Of a stretch of 64,000 nucleotides of DNA, positions 7,993 through 15,946 are shown one piece after another. The translations under genes were made by a program, and so were the position numbers. The stretch comes from Mycolicibacterium moriokaense (GTDB taxonomy: Bacteria > Actinomycetota > Actinomycetes > Mycobacteriales > Mycobacteriaceae), in NCBI RefSeq assembly GCF_003201655.1, contig NZ_QJJU01000020.1, positions 1-64,000 on the forward strand, read 5' to 3'. Every line of letters starts with the position of its first letter. The first letter of the stretch is position 1. A model generated the notes under the pieces. The model worked only from the letters and a program-made list of their open reading frames with translations. It made no database searches and had not been told where the DNA came from.

Positions 7993-9953
7993 TGCCCATC
8001 GAATTCACCACTCTGCAGCGGCAGACGATGACGGCGATCGTCGACACCTTCGTCGCATCCGTCCCACGCGAGGACGACCCGGACGGGTTCTACGCGGCCA
8101 AGGGCAGCGACGTCGGGGCCGATGCGGCAGCCGAGCAGTACCTGCTCACGCACCTACCCGAGGCGCAGCGCGCAGGCATGCTGCAGCTGATCGACGGCGT
8201 CGGACTCTTCGAATTCAAGGATCAGCCCCAGGCCGCGCGCGAGGAAATCCTCGCCAACGTCGCGGCCATCTCACCCGAGGCGGCGGGCGGGATCGCCGCG
8301 CTGAATCAGCTCTCGGTGTTGTTCGCCTACAGCCTTCCGGGCCCGGATGGCCACAATCCGCTGTGGGCCGGCATGGGGTATCCGGGCCCGGTCCAAAATC
8401 CGCCGCAGGACGCCCGCAAGACGCTGGAGGTCATCACCGTCTCCGGTGAGACGACGCTCGAGGCGGACGTCGTCGTGGTCGGCTCCGGCAGCGGCGGCGG
8501 AGTGGCCGCGGCAGCGCTCGCGGAGGCAGGCAAGCGCGTGATCATCCTCGAAGCCGGCAGCTATTGCAACGAATCCGACTTCGTGCAGTCGGAGGTGGCT
8601 GCGTATCAGAATCTGTTCCTGCGCGGCGGGTTCTTCCCCTCCGCCGACGGCATGGTCAGCATCGCCGCGGGCAGCACCGTGGGCGGCGGCAGCACCGTTA
8701 ACTGGTCGAACTCGTTGCTCACCCCGGACACCGTCCGCGCCTGCTGGGCCAACGCCGGACTTGAGGACGTCGACACCCCGGCGTTCGACGAACACCTACA
8801 GGCGGTGTTCGAGCGCATTCAGTGCAACGACAAGGTCGCGACCCAGAACGGCCCGCATGAGCGGTTGTCGGACGGCGCGTCCAAACTCGGTTACTCCTAC
8901 CGGGTCGCCACACTCAACATCGATCCGGAGCGCTACGACCCCAACTTGATCGGCTACAGCGGGATGGGTGATCAGACCGGTGCCAAGCAGGGCACGTTGC
9001 GCACCTATCTTCAAGACGCTTCCGATGCAGGAGCGAAACTGCTGCCGAACGTTTGGGTCAACCGGATCCTCACGCACGACGGCGCCGCCGTCGGGGTCGA
9101 GGCGACGTACACGGATCCAGAGACGCAACAGACTTCCCACGTCGTGATCCACGCACCGTCCGTCGTGGCAGCCGCGGGCAGCCTGGAGACCCCTGGACTA
9201 TTGCTTCGGTCGGGCATCGGTGGGCCGGCTGTCGGCGCCGAACTGCGACTGCACCCCGCCAGCCTCGTCAGCGGGGTCTACGACGAACCGCAAGACCCGT
9301 GGTACGGGCCCGCGATGGCCGGAGTCATGAACGAGTTCGCGGAATGTAATAAGGGCTACGGGTACCTGATCGAATGCGTCCAACACCTGCCCGGCCTGTT
9401 CACCACGGTCGTCCCGTGGCTTGACGGCGCTTCGCACAAGGAACTCACGCGCAAGTATCGGTACCGGGCCGATTGGGTGTTCATCGTCAAGGACCGCGGC
9501 GCCGGAACCGTCACGATCGACGAGAACGGTCAATCGACGTTCTGGTATCCGTTCACCGACGATCTCGACCGTCATCATTTCCGCGAAGCCGCGGCGACGT
9601 CGATCCGCATGCACGAGGCCGCGGGTGCGCAACAGATCTTTCTCGCAGGCCAGCCGTTCGCGCCTTGGCAGCGCGGCGACGACCTCGAGGCGTTCATCTC
9701 AACGGTGGATCAGCTCCCCATCGGTCCTGGCGGAACCCCGGTGTTCAGTGCCCACCAGATGTGCAGCGCGAAGTTGGGTAGCGACCCGCAGACGTCGGTC
9801 GCCAAGCCGAACGGTGAGCTGCATGACGTCACGGGTGTGTGGATAGCCGACGCCAGCGGAATGCCCAGCTGCTCAGGGGTCAACCCGATGGTCTCCACGA
9901 TGGCGCTCGCACGCCGCACAGCGATGAATATGCTTGCCCCAGAAGGGACCTGA
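7992..9953 (+). CDS. GMC-family FAD oxidoreductase
   Basis: 653 residues. A helical N-terminal domain of about 150 residues precedes the FAD-binding Rossmann motif VVVGSGSGGGVAAAALAEAG (about 160-180). The flavin-attachment region GSTVGGGSTVNWSNS follows near residue 235, and the C-terminal GMC signature ends in CSGVNPMVSTMALARR. GMC enzymes oxidise alcohols, sugars or sterol hydroxyls. The N-terminal extension resembles that of membrane-associated long-chain alcohol oxidases. It overlaps the upstream 51-residue membrane peptide gene by one base. Substrate unknown. Confidence 0.9.
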   Translation: MPIEFTTLQRQTMTAIVDTFVASVPREDDPDGFYAAKGSDVGADAAAEQYLLTHLPEAQRAGMLQLIDGVGLFEFKDQPQAAREEILANVAAISPEAAGGIAALNQLSVLFAYSLPGPDGHNPLWAGMGYPGPVQNPPQDARKTLEVITVSGETTLEADVVVVGSGSGGGVAAAALAEAGKRVIILEAGSYCNESDFVQSEVAAYQNLFLRGGFFPSADGMVSIAAGSTVGGGSTVNWSNSLLTPDTVRACWANAGLEDVDTPAFDEHLQAVFERIQCNDKVATQNGPHERLSDGASKLGYSYRVATLNIDPERYDPNLIGYSGMGDQTGAKQGTLRTYLQDASDAGAKLLPNVWVNRILTHDGAAVGVEATYTDPETQQTSHVVIHAPSVVAAAGSLETPGLLLRSGIGGPAVGAELRLHPASLVSGVYDEPQDPWYGPAMAGVMNEFAECNKGYGYLIECVQHLPGLFTTVVPWLDGASHKELTRKYRYRADWVFIVKDRGAGTVTIDENGQSTFWYPFTDDLDRHHFREAAATSIRMHEAAGAQQIFLAGQPFAPWQRGDDLEAFISTVDQLPIGPGGTPVFSAHQMCSAKLGSDPQTSVAKPNGELHDVTGVWIADASGMPSCSGVNPMVSTMALARRTAMNMLAPEGT

Positions 9954-9961
9954 GCAAGGGG

Positions 9962-10336
9962 CTACAGCCTCATCGCCACTATCACGAGTGCCATGACACC
10001 GAGCACGGCGATCAAACCGGCCATGATTGCGGATATTGAGTAGGGCAGTGTTCCGGCCTCGGCCTTTAGCGCCTTCATCTGCTGACGATGCTGAATCCAG
10101 GCCAATGCCAGGCCGGTGAGACCGATGAGGATCATTGCCATCCCAACGACCCAGGGACTGACGATCGTGTGGCGATGCTCCTGCGTCGCCAGGTACTGGA
10201 AGAACTTGAATATGGTGAAGCCGAAAGCGATCAAGGAAGTACTGGTGCGAATCCACGCCATCAGCGTTCGTTCGTTGGCCAGCCGTGTGCGTTCCACGGC
10301 AAGTCGAGTGGACGCATCAAGCGGGTGATCGGCCAT
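9962..10336 (-). CDS. DUF202 (YidH-like) membrane protein
   Basis: 124 residues with the DUF202 N-terminal signature LAVERTRLANERTLMAWIRTS followed by three hydrophobic segments (about 32-48, 62-82, 100-122). The family is small, integral-membrane and of unknown biochemical function. Converges on the GMC gene with 8 bp between stops. Confidence 0.88.
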   Translation of the reverse strand: MADHPLDASTRLAVERTRLANERTLMAWIRTSTSLIAFGFTIFKFFQYLATQEHRHTIVSPWVVGMAMILIGLTGLALAWIQHRQQMKALKAEAGTLPYSISAIMAGLIAVLGVMALVIVAMRL

Positions 10337-10503
10337 GTCTTCATCTTTCCTTCTTGCGACCGTTCGGAGCGTGGGTCCGACGACATGAACGGTTCACCCT
10401 TCAACTCACCCCGAAGCGGGGTGACGCCGCCGTCAAAAGGACTACGGTTAGGTCAAGTGTGCCCGTAGCAGCGGTTATCGCATGCTCTTGAAGGGCACGA
10501 ATC

Positions 10504-11287
10504 ATGACTTTCGACCTACTAGAACCGTTGGCCAGGCTGATATCTACAGCGGAGGCGATCGAGGGACTACGAGATCTCTTCGCCGCCGAGGAGCCGTTGG
10601 ACGATATAGCGGCACGGGTCGCGGAGACGGCAGTCGCCGCAATCCCGTATGCCGACGCCGTCAGCATCAGTGTGCTGTCGTGGCCTGATGCCCGTACCGC
10701 GGCCTCCACACATGAGCGGGCGCTGGAACTCGATCAGCATCAGTACGCGTCAGGGCGGGGTCCGTGCCTTGAAGCCGCGTTGCAGCGAACCCATGTGTGC
10801 GCGGTACTCGGCGAAGAACATCAACGGTGGCCGGAGTTCGTTGACGCCGCCCAGAGACTCGGGATCCGAGCGAGTTTATTCGGTGCCCCTGCTGATTGAC
10901 CGCCCTGCTGAAGAGCAGGAGCTTGTCGGCTCTCTCAACATCTACAGCGAGACGGCATCTGCGTTCGACCCGTTCGACGCGCAACTCATGCGCCTGTACA
11001 CCGCTGCTGCCGGTCAAGCGATCAGCAACGCCGGCCGCTGGCAGCACTCCCGTGAAACCGTCACCCAGCTCGAGAGGGCACTTCTCTCGCGTTCAGACAT
11101 CGATATGGCCAAAGGAGCTCTAATCGCGCTGCACGGCTGTGAGCCGGGCGAGGCTTTCGCAAAAATGGTTGACGAATCTCAACGACGCAACATCAAAGTG
11201 CGAGACGTCGCCCTCGAAATGCTTGAGCGGATGAAAATCCCTGAGGACCCGCTGCCGCGTGACGCGGGGCTCTCCACAGCCGGTTAA
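10504..11287 (+). pseudogene. GAF-ANTAR protein gene broken by a single-base frameshift
   Basis: Frame 1 from ATG 10504 (AAGGG upstream) encodes the first part of a GAF domain including YASGRGPCLEAALQR, but stops at 10897-10899. The rest of the GAF domain (SVPLLIDRPAEEQELVGSLN) and a complete ANTAR domain (LSRSDIDMAKGALIALHGCE) continue in frame 2 to a TAA at 11285-11287. Removing one T in TTTATT at about 10874-10880 restores RASL-SVPLLI. So the gene carries a +1 insertion: either a real disruption or a base-call error. Third ANTAR protein within 7 kb. Confidence 0.8.
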
Positions 11288-11575
11288 TTCACTATCTGAA
11301 AGATATTGCTATGGTCGGGGATCGGCGCCTGGCGCGGGCCAGGTAGTCGCGAAAATCAACGTGGATCAGTCCGTCCAACAGGGTGGGTTCGGTAACCCTG
11401 CAACCGCATACGCCGACAACACTTTCCAAAAGAGCGTCACGATTAATTGACGGTTCGGCTTCTTTGGCCAATGCGCTGCCAGGCGTAGGATTGTGCTGCG
11501 ACGAGAACGCTGCTTAGAGCGTTACCGCGCAACCATTTTCGACGTGGGTCGCGGAACTGGCGGAGGGGCGATGGA
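11288..11575 (+). other. Intergenic region with possible C-terminal remnant of a secreted protein
   Basis: 288 bases between the frameshifted GAF-ANTAR gene and the DJ-1-like gene. One frame ending at 11450 reads VDQSVQQGGFGNPATAYADN then TFQKSVTIN, which looks like the Asn/Gln-rich tail of a small exported protein. It has no start, signal peptide or ribosome-binding site of its own. I regard it as a possible decayed gene end; the rest shows nothing recognisable. Confidence 0.3.
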
Positions 11576-12433
11576 TTGAGCAGCGTGTTGATCCCGATTC
11601 CCGATCGCGATTTCGATCCGTCGGAGGTCGCCGTCAGCTGGCAAGTCCTGACCAACCACGGTCGCAGCGTTGTATTCGCCACTGAAAACGGCTCACCCGC
11701 GACGGCGGATGACATCATGCTGACGGGCCGTGGTCTCGACATATGGTCTGCAGTACCACTTTTGGGCCGCGCGGCGTTCATCGGCCGGTTTCTGCGCGCC
11801 AACCGCGACGCCCGCGATGCCTACGCACGGATGTCGCGGTCACCCGAGTATCAACATCCGCTGCGGTGGACGGCGGCAACGCTCGATGACGTCGATGCGC
11901 TGCTCCTGCCGGGTGGCCACCGCGCCAGGGGGATGCGCGGCTACATCGACAGCGAAACCCTGCACCGGTTGGTCGTCGAAGCGTTCAGCCGCGGGTTGGT
12001 CGTGGCGGCGATCTGCCACGGCGTGCTGTTGGCCGCGCGAACCGTCGATCCGGCGACCGGCCGCTCTGTGCTTCACGGCCGCAAGACGACTGCGCTCACC
12101 TGGGCATTCGAGCGACGCGCCTGGCAGCTCACCCGATTCACCCGCTTCGGGGACCGCGATTACTACCGCACCTACACCGAAGAACCGGGCCAACCGGCCG
12201 GCTACATGTCGGTGCAGTCCGAGGTCACCCGCGCGTTGGCCAGTCCGTCCGACTTTTGCGATGTCGTTCCAGGTTCACCGGATTGGCGGACGAAAACATC
12301 GGGATTGGCCCGCGACAGCGTGACTGACTCACGACCGGCGTTCGTTGTCGACGACGGCAACTACTTGTCGGCGCGCTGGCCTGGCGACACACACACCTTC
12401 GCGGCGAAGCTGTCCGAGAAACTGAACGGGTAG
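11576..12433 (+). CDS. DJ-1/PfpI-like class I glutamine amidotransferase-fold protein
   Basis: 285 residues of the DJ-1/PfpI superfamily. The nucleophile elbow reads VVAAICHGVLLAAR, with Cys in the AICHG motif, preceded by DVDALLLPGGHRARGM. Members include Hsp31-like glyoxalases/deglycases and amidases, and the activity here is not certain. The TTG start at 11576 has CGGAGGGG a few bases upstream. An insertion of about 25 residues after residue 55 (LLGRAAFIGRFLRANRDARDAY) is a notable departure from short DJ-1 proteins. Confidence 0.85.
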   Translation: MSSVLIPIPDRDFDPSEVAVSWQVLTNHGRSVVFATENGSPATADDIMLTGRGLDIWSAVPLLGRAAFIGRFLRANRDARDAYARMSRSPEYQHPLRWTAATLDDVDALLLPGGHRARGMRGYIDSETLHRLVVEAFSRGLVVAAICHGVLLAARTVDPATGRSVLHGRKTTALTWAFERRAWQLTRFTRFGDRDYYRTYTEEPGQPAGYMSVQSEVTRALASPSDFCDVVPGSPDWRTKTSGLARDSVTDSRPAFVVDDGNYLSARWPGDTHTFAAKLSEKLNG

Positions 12434-12440
12434 CGCGGTA

Positions 12441-12818
12441 TCAGAGACCCGCGCTTGTGCTGAGGGCCTCGACGGCCGCATCGATGTTCGGAATGATCGC
12501 TGTGCCCCATGCGGCGACAGCCTGGCTGAGTGCGCGCGCAAGGTGTGGGCCGACGGCGTCGGCCGCGAGGGTGTCCTCGGCGAGCACTATTCCATTCACG
12601 AGATGCGCAGCCAGCAGACGACCGTCCTTGGTGACTTCGTAGCGCCAGTCGCCAATCTGGACGCGCTCGGGCTGGGATCGGAACATCCCTTGCTTCGCGG
12701 GTGTGTGCGCGACACCCGGAATACGCGCAAACACGTTGACCACCAGGGCAACTCCACCGGGGCCCGTTAGAGCAGCCGACACTGTACGGCTCACGCGCTC
12801 TGCGTCGAAACCTTCCAT
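12441..12818 (-). CDS. Conserved-looking hypothetical protein (125 aa)
   Basis: 125 residues, no family recognised. A hydrophobic stretch VALVVNVFARIPGVAH lies near residue 23, then a KDGRLLAAHLVNGIVLAED strand-rich core and an alanine-rich helical C-terminus. No signal peptide. Its ATG overlaps the TGA of the upstream YbjQ-like gene by one base, so the two are translationally coupled and probably work together. Confidence 0.65.
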   Translation of the reverse strand: MEGFDAERVSRTVSAALTGPGGVALVVNVFARIPGVAHTPAKQGMFRSQPERVQIGDWRYEVTKDGRLLAAHLVNGIVLAEDTLAADAVGPHLARALSQAVAAWGTAIIPNIDAAVEALSTSAGL

Positions 12819-13603
12819 CAGCCGCTCATGGGTAGGACGAACGACGGGACGATGGTCTCGGCGCTACCACCGTGCCGGACGGCCGTACCCGCGGTATAGA
12901 ACTCCACCGTGTGGTGTCCCCATGCGTAGTTGGAGATCTCGAACTGCACGCCGACTACGCCGGTCCCGCCGTCACGCTCGGCCTCGGCCTGCATGCGTGA
13001 CATCGCCAGCTCACGCGCCTGGTAGTTACCCTGCGTCCACTGCGGCATCTCGGCGTTGCGCCCCACCTGGCCCAGGGTCTTCAGGAAGCCTTGCACGGCA
13101 ACGTGAAACACGCAGTTGCCCATGACAAACGCCACCGGAGCGTAGCCCGACCGCAACAGTGTGACCATGTCCTGGCCGGACAGATGGCTGGTGAATGCCT
13201 GCCCGTTCGGGCGTCGGTACGCCCCTGGTTTCGCGGTGTAGCGCACCGCGGTCCCGACGGCGATGAATTCGAGATGCTCGCCCTCACCTTGGTGTCGCCA
13301 TTCGAGTCGGACGCCGACGACACCGTCGGCACCGAGCGAATCTGCTTCTGCCTGCATGCGCGACATCGCATTCCAGCGTGCACGATAGGTCGCCTCGGTC
13401 AGGACGGGCAGCTCGGATTGTTGCTTGATCCCGGTGAACTGGTAGCCGACGTGGTAGACGGACACGCCCATCACCAGCTCGATTGGTTCAAACCCCGCGC
13501 CATGCAGGAGCGCGAACTCGTTGATCGAAAGGTCTGAGGTGAAGACCTTTCCAGCGTGGGACAGCCGTTCGGTGGCGACGGGATCGAGCGCGTTCGGTTG
13601 CAT
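12818..13603 (-). CDS. Tandem YbjQ/UPF0145-like heavy-metal-binding-domain protein
   Basis: 261 residues built of two similar halves (about 10-120 and 130-245). Both carry a membrane-free YbjQ-type core: FTSDLSINEFALLHGAGFEP ... ARWNAMSRMQAEADSLGADGVVGVRLE in the first, FTSHLSGQDMVTLLRSGYAP ... ARELAMSRMQAEAERDGGTGVVGVQFE in the second. Single-domain YbjQ proteins form pentameric rings; function is poorly known. The ATG at 13603 is preferred over readings extending 47 codons upstream, which lack similarity to the repeat and enter low-quality sequence. Confidence 0.8.
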   Translation of the reverse strand: MQPNALDPVATERLSHAGKVFTSDLSINEFALLHGAGFEPIELVMGVSVYHVGYQFTGIKQQSELPVLTEATYRARWNAMSRMQAEADSLGADGVVGVRLEWRHQGEGEHLEFIAVGTAVRYTAKPGAYRRPNGQAFTSHLSGQDMVTLLRSGYAPVAFVMGNCVFHVAVQGFLKTLGQVGRNAEMPQWTQGNYQARELAMSRMQAEAERDGGTGVVGVQFEISNYAWGHHTVEFYTAGTAVRHGGSAETIVPSFVLPMSG

Positions 13604-13769
13604 ATCGGCGGACACCCTTCTGTGGTTGCGCACAGCGTACGTCGCGCGGGTTCGCCGAGGGTCAATCACGTTGGCAGCCAGAAACTTATGGTTGACTGTG
13701 AGAATACTGTGCGGCCTCGTTAAAGATAACGGTGACAACAACACTGAGGTGCGCAGTGCAGGGAGCTAT

Positions 13770-14057
13770 CTAAGCCCGGCGCCTATTTGGCTCTGAGGCG
13801 GTAGTCGCTAGCTGACCTGGAAAGCGATCATCGAGGGCTTCCACCATCCGGTCGATTAACTGCAGTTCCCGTTCTATGGTGCGGATGTGCCGGCGAATGT
13901 CACTCATCGGCCGCATATTGCCCGCGGTGATGCACCGCGTCAGGTTCTTCGTGTGCTTGCCCAGCATTTCGACGAGGTCGGAGCGTTCCTGAAGCAAGTG
14001 CAATCGGAAGTAGGCGGCCTGCGCAGAGTCGGCGATAGCCTGCACGTGCTCGGACAT
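13770..14057 (-). CDS. Small helical hypothetical protein (95 aa)
   Basis: 95 residues, predicted almost wholly alpha-helical with heptad-like spacing (LHLLQERSDLVEMLGKHTKNL, then MRPMSDIRRHIRTIERELQL). No family recognised, no signal peptide. A two-helix or coiled-coil structure is likely. Codon use has the usual GC3 bias, supporting a real gene, but no clear Shine-Dalgarno is seen. Confidence 0.55.
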   Translation of the reverse strand: MSEHVQAIADSAQAAYFRLHLLQERSDLVEMLGKHTKNLTRCITAGNMRPMSDIRRHIRTIERELQLIDRMVEALDDRFPGQLATTASEPNRRRA

Positions 14058-14254
14058 CGGCTCAAGCTAGTCGACGTTGCCCGTTTACACATGGCTTCTG
14101 CTATGTAACGGCCCCGACAATATCGACTGACCAGGTGGGGAGGGTCTTCATTGACTCCACCGGATACCGGTATGTCGTAGTCGGTCGGGTTGTCTACGGG
14201 TCTGGGGTCTCCCCGCTCTGAGTCTCGGACCGGCCTTGATGGAACACTTCCGAC

Positions 14255-14434
14255 ATGGCCAAGACGCGATTCCGGATCACATTCACCGATGGGCAGACTC
14301 GGGAGTACGAGGACCCCATAATATTCGACTTTCCCGGCACCGCCCTCAAGGTCTTCAACGGCAGAGAGCGAACCGGAGTCGGCACTGTCTACTACTCCCC
14401 GGCAGAGTGGAAGACCCTCGAACTCATCAAATGA
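14255..14434 (+). CDS. 59-residue hypothetical protein
   Basis: ATG 14255 to TGA 14432-14434 encodes a compact protein starting MAKTRFRITFTDGQTREYED and ending YYSPAEWKTLELIK. The alternating hydrophobic/polar pattern suggests three or four beta strands and a C-terminal helix. No family recognised. The gap 14058-14254 upstream should contain its promoter; no RNA gene or repeat is evident there. It lies just left of the IS481 insertion and, before that insertion, would have been the neighbour of tRNA-Arg. Confidence 0.6.
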   Translation: MAKTRFRITFTDGQTREYEDPIIFDFPGTALKVFNGRERTGVGTVYYSPAEWKTLELIK

Positions 14435-14478
14435 GTCAGTCCGCGCGCTTGCTGACCTGTTGGACCGGCAAAAATAGC

Positions 14479-14489
14479 GCCTGACGTGC
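14479..14489. repeat. Left copy of 11-bp target-site duplication of the IS481 element
   Basis: GCCTGACGTGC directly abuts the left end of the element (CCTGTTCAG...) and is repeated exactly at 15851-15861 beside the right end. If the ends are instead drawn at TGT...ACA, the flanks match over 15 bp with one mismatch. Confidence 0.8.
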
Positions 14490-15850
14490 CCTGTTCAGAG
14501 TCGGTTGATGGTTGACGGATCTGTTTCGGTTGATCCTTGACACTCGTGTGTTGTGGTTAGGTCTGTCCGCTGGTGCGGAGGGCCTGTTTGTTTCTTACCT
14601 CGCCGCGGCTGGTGCGGGCGGCGGTCTTGACCAGATCGTCGCCGATCCAGAACCGCAACAGCTCACCGTCGACATGGACATCGCAGCGTTCGCCGGCGTA
14701 GTGGCGGCCGATGCTGACCTGCTGCCAGGACACACAGACGATGCCGTTGGCACAGACTCGTCGACTGACCCAGCCGGCACCAGTGCGGTCATGGTGGGTT
14801 GTTTTCGATGTCGACGGCGAAGTCGTCGGCGCCGCAGCAGTGCACCGGTCGGCCGGTGTGAGCATGTGTAGCGATTGATGCGGCCGACTGGTGTTGTAGT
14901 AGCCGACCCATTCATCAAGGGCCTGCTGGGCAGTCTTGAGACTGGTGAAAGCGGGCCTGTTGCTGAGGAATTCGGCGCGCAGACTGCGGTGGAACCGCTC
15001 GATCTTGCCCGTCGTCGTGGGACTGCGGGGCTGGGTCAACAGATGATCGATGCCGTGTTCGCGGCAGATCGCGTCAAAGAGCACCTCCACCGGTGGATGG
15101 TTGAACCGGCCAGTGAACACCTTGCCGTTATCGGTCAGAATCTGCACCGGCGCCCCATAAGTCGCCAACGCTGCGCGTAGTGCGTCGCAGACCGCGCGGG
15201 TGCGCTCTCGGGCCATCAACGTCGCACACACGCACATCCGGGAGTGGTCATCGATTCCGGTCAACGCTTTGGCGCTGGTGCCATCAGCCAACGCAAACCC
15301 GCCCACGATGTCCATCTGCCACAGCTCCATCGGGGCACCGCGCTCCCAGCGTTTCCACTTGCGCGAGCGCCGATCCCGCACCGTCGGGTCGATCATCCCC
15401 GCCCGCACCAGGGCCCGATAGACCGACGACTCCGAGGGCACCGGGGCCACCCGGCGTTTAGCCAACTCGAACACCAGCCGCCGCGGCCCCCAATACGGCC
15501 TCGAGCGCCGCAACTCCAACAGCGCGGCCTCCACCTCAGCCGACATCTGATGCGGACAACTCACCGGCCGATGCGACCGATCCCTAAGCCCGTCGAGGCC
15601 TTCAGCCTCATAGCGGACCAACCAGGAATGCAGCGTCTGCCGCGACACCCCCACCTTCGAAGCGACCTGGCAGATCGACAACCCGTCGCTGATCACCGCT
15701 AACACGGCCTGATACCGCTGCTCAGCCACGCTCAACTCCCTCATCTAGGGAGTGTCAAGGATCAACCGAAGTAGGTGTAAACCATCAGCCGAAACACTGT
15801 CAGCCATCAACCGAAGTAGAAATGTCAACAATCAGCCGAGGTAATACAGG
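14490..15850 (-). mobile_element. Complete IS481-family insertion sequence (about 1.36 kb)
   Basis: Imperfect terminal inverted repeats start CCTGT and share TCGG(T/C)TGAT-n-GTTGAC: left end 14490 onward, right end read backwards from 15850. Inside them lies one transposase gene. Copies of TCGG(T/C)TGAT recur at 14501 and 14526 on the left, and (reverse strand) at 15761, 15784, 15806 and 15831 on the right, with 22-25 bp spacing; these are probable transposase-binding sites. An 11-bp direct repeat flanks the element, so it is intact and probably a recent arrival. Confidence 0.87.
14557..15744 (-). CDS. IS481-family transposase
   Basis: 395 residues. An N-terminal helix-turn-helix (SICQVASKVGVSRQTLHSWL, about 24-44) precedes an rve/DDE integrase core. 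The catalytic triad is visible as D in ELWQMDIVG, D in LTDNGKVF and E in GKIERFHRS. A C-terminal extension of about 90 residues beyond the core (from TAAAPTTSPS) contains a beta-rich segment common in longer IS481 members. The frame is open and both element ends are present, so it may be active. Confidence 0.95.
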   Translation of the reverse strand: MRELSVAEQRYQAVLAVISDGLSICQVASKVGVSRQTLHSWLVRYEAEGLDGLRDRSHRPVSCPHQMSAEVEAALLELRRSRPYWGPRRLVFELAKRRVAPVPSESSVYRALVRAGMIDPTVRDRRSRKWKRWERGAPMELWQMDIVGGFALADGTSAKALTGIDDHSRMCVCATLMARERTRAVCDALRAALATYGAPVQILTDNGKVFTGRFNHPPVEVLFDAICREHGIDHLLTQPRSPTTTGKIERFHRSLRAEFLSNRPAFTSLKTAQQALDEWVGYYNTSRPHQSLHMLTPADRCTAAAPTTSPSTSKTTHHDRTGAGWVSRRVCANGIVCVSWQQVSIGRHYAGERCDVHVDGELLRFWIGDDLVKTAARTSRGEVRNKQALRTSGQT

Positions 15851-15861
15851 GCCTGACGTGC
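15851..15861. repeat. Right copy of 11-bp target-site duplication; overlaps tRNA-Arg 3' end
   Basis: GCCTGACGTGC immediately right of the IS481 element, identical to 14479-14489. Its last three bases are the final three nucleotides of the tRNA-Arg gene (minus strand), so the insertion target included the tRNA 3' terminus, but the duplication leaves the tRNA whole. Confidence 0.8.
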
Positions 15862-15931
15862 CCCCGGCAGGATTCGAACCTGCGACACCGGCTTTAGGAG
15901 AGCCGTGCTCTATCCCCTGAGCTACGAGGGC
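15859..15931 (-). tRNA. tRNA-Arg (anticodon CCT)
   Basis: On the minus strand a 73-nt cloverleaf can be folded. The acceptor stem is GCCCTCG with CGGGGGC, then discriminator A; the D-arm contains AGCTCAGGGGATAGAGC; the anticodon loop is CTCCTAA (anticodon CCT, reads AGG); the T-arm is GCAGGTTCGAATCCTGC. CCA is not encoded. The IS481 element begins eight nucleotides after the mature 3' end, separating the tRNA from the T-rich stretch (CTATTTTT on the minus strand, about 14470-14477) that probably was its native terminator. Confidence 0.95.
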
Positions 15932-15946
15932 GGGACGGCTCGCAGC

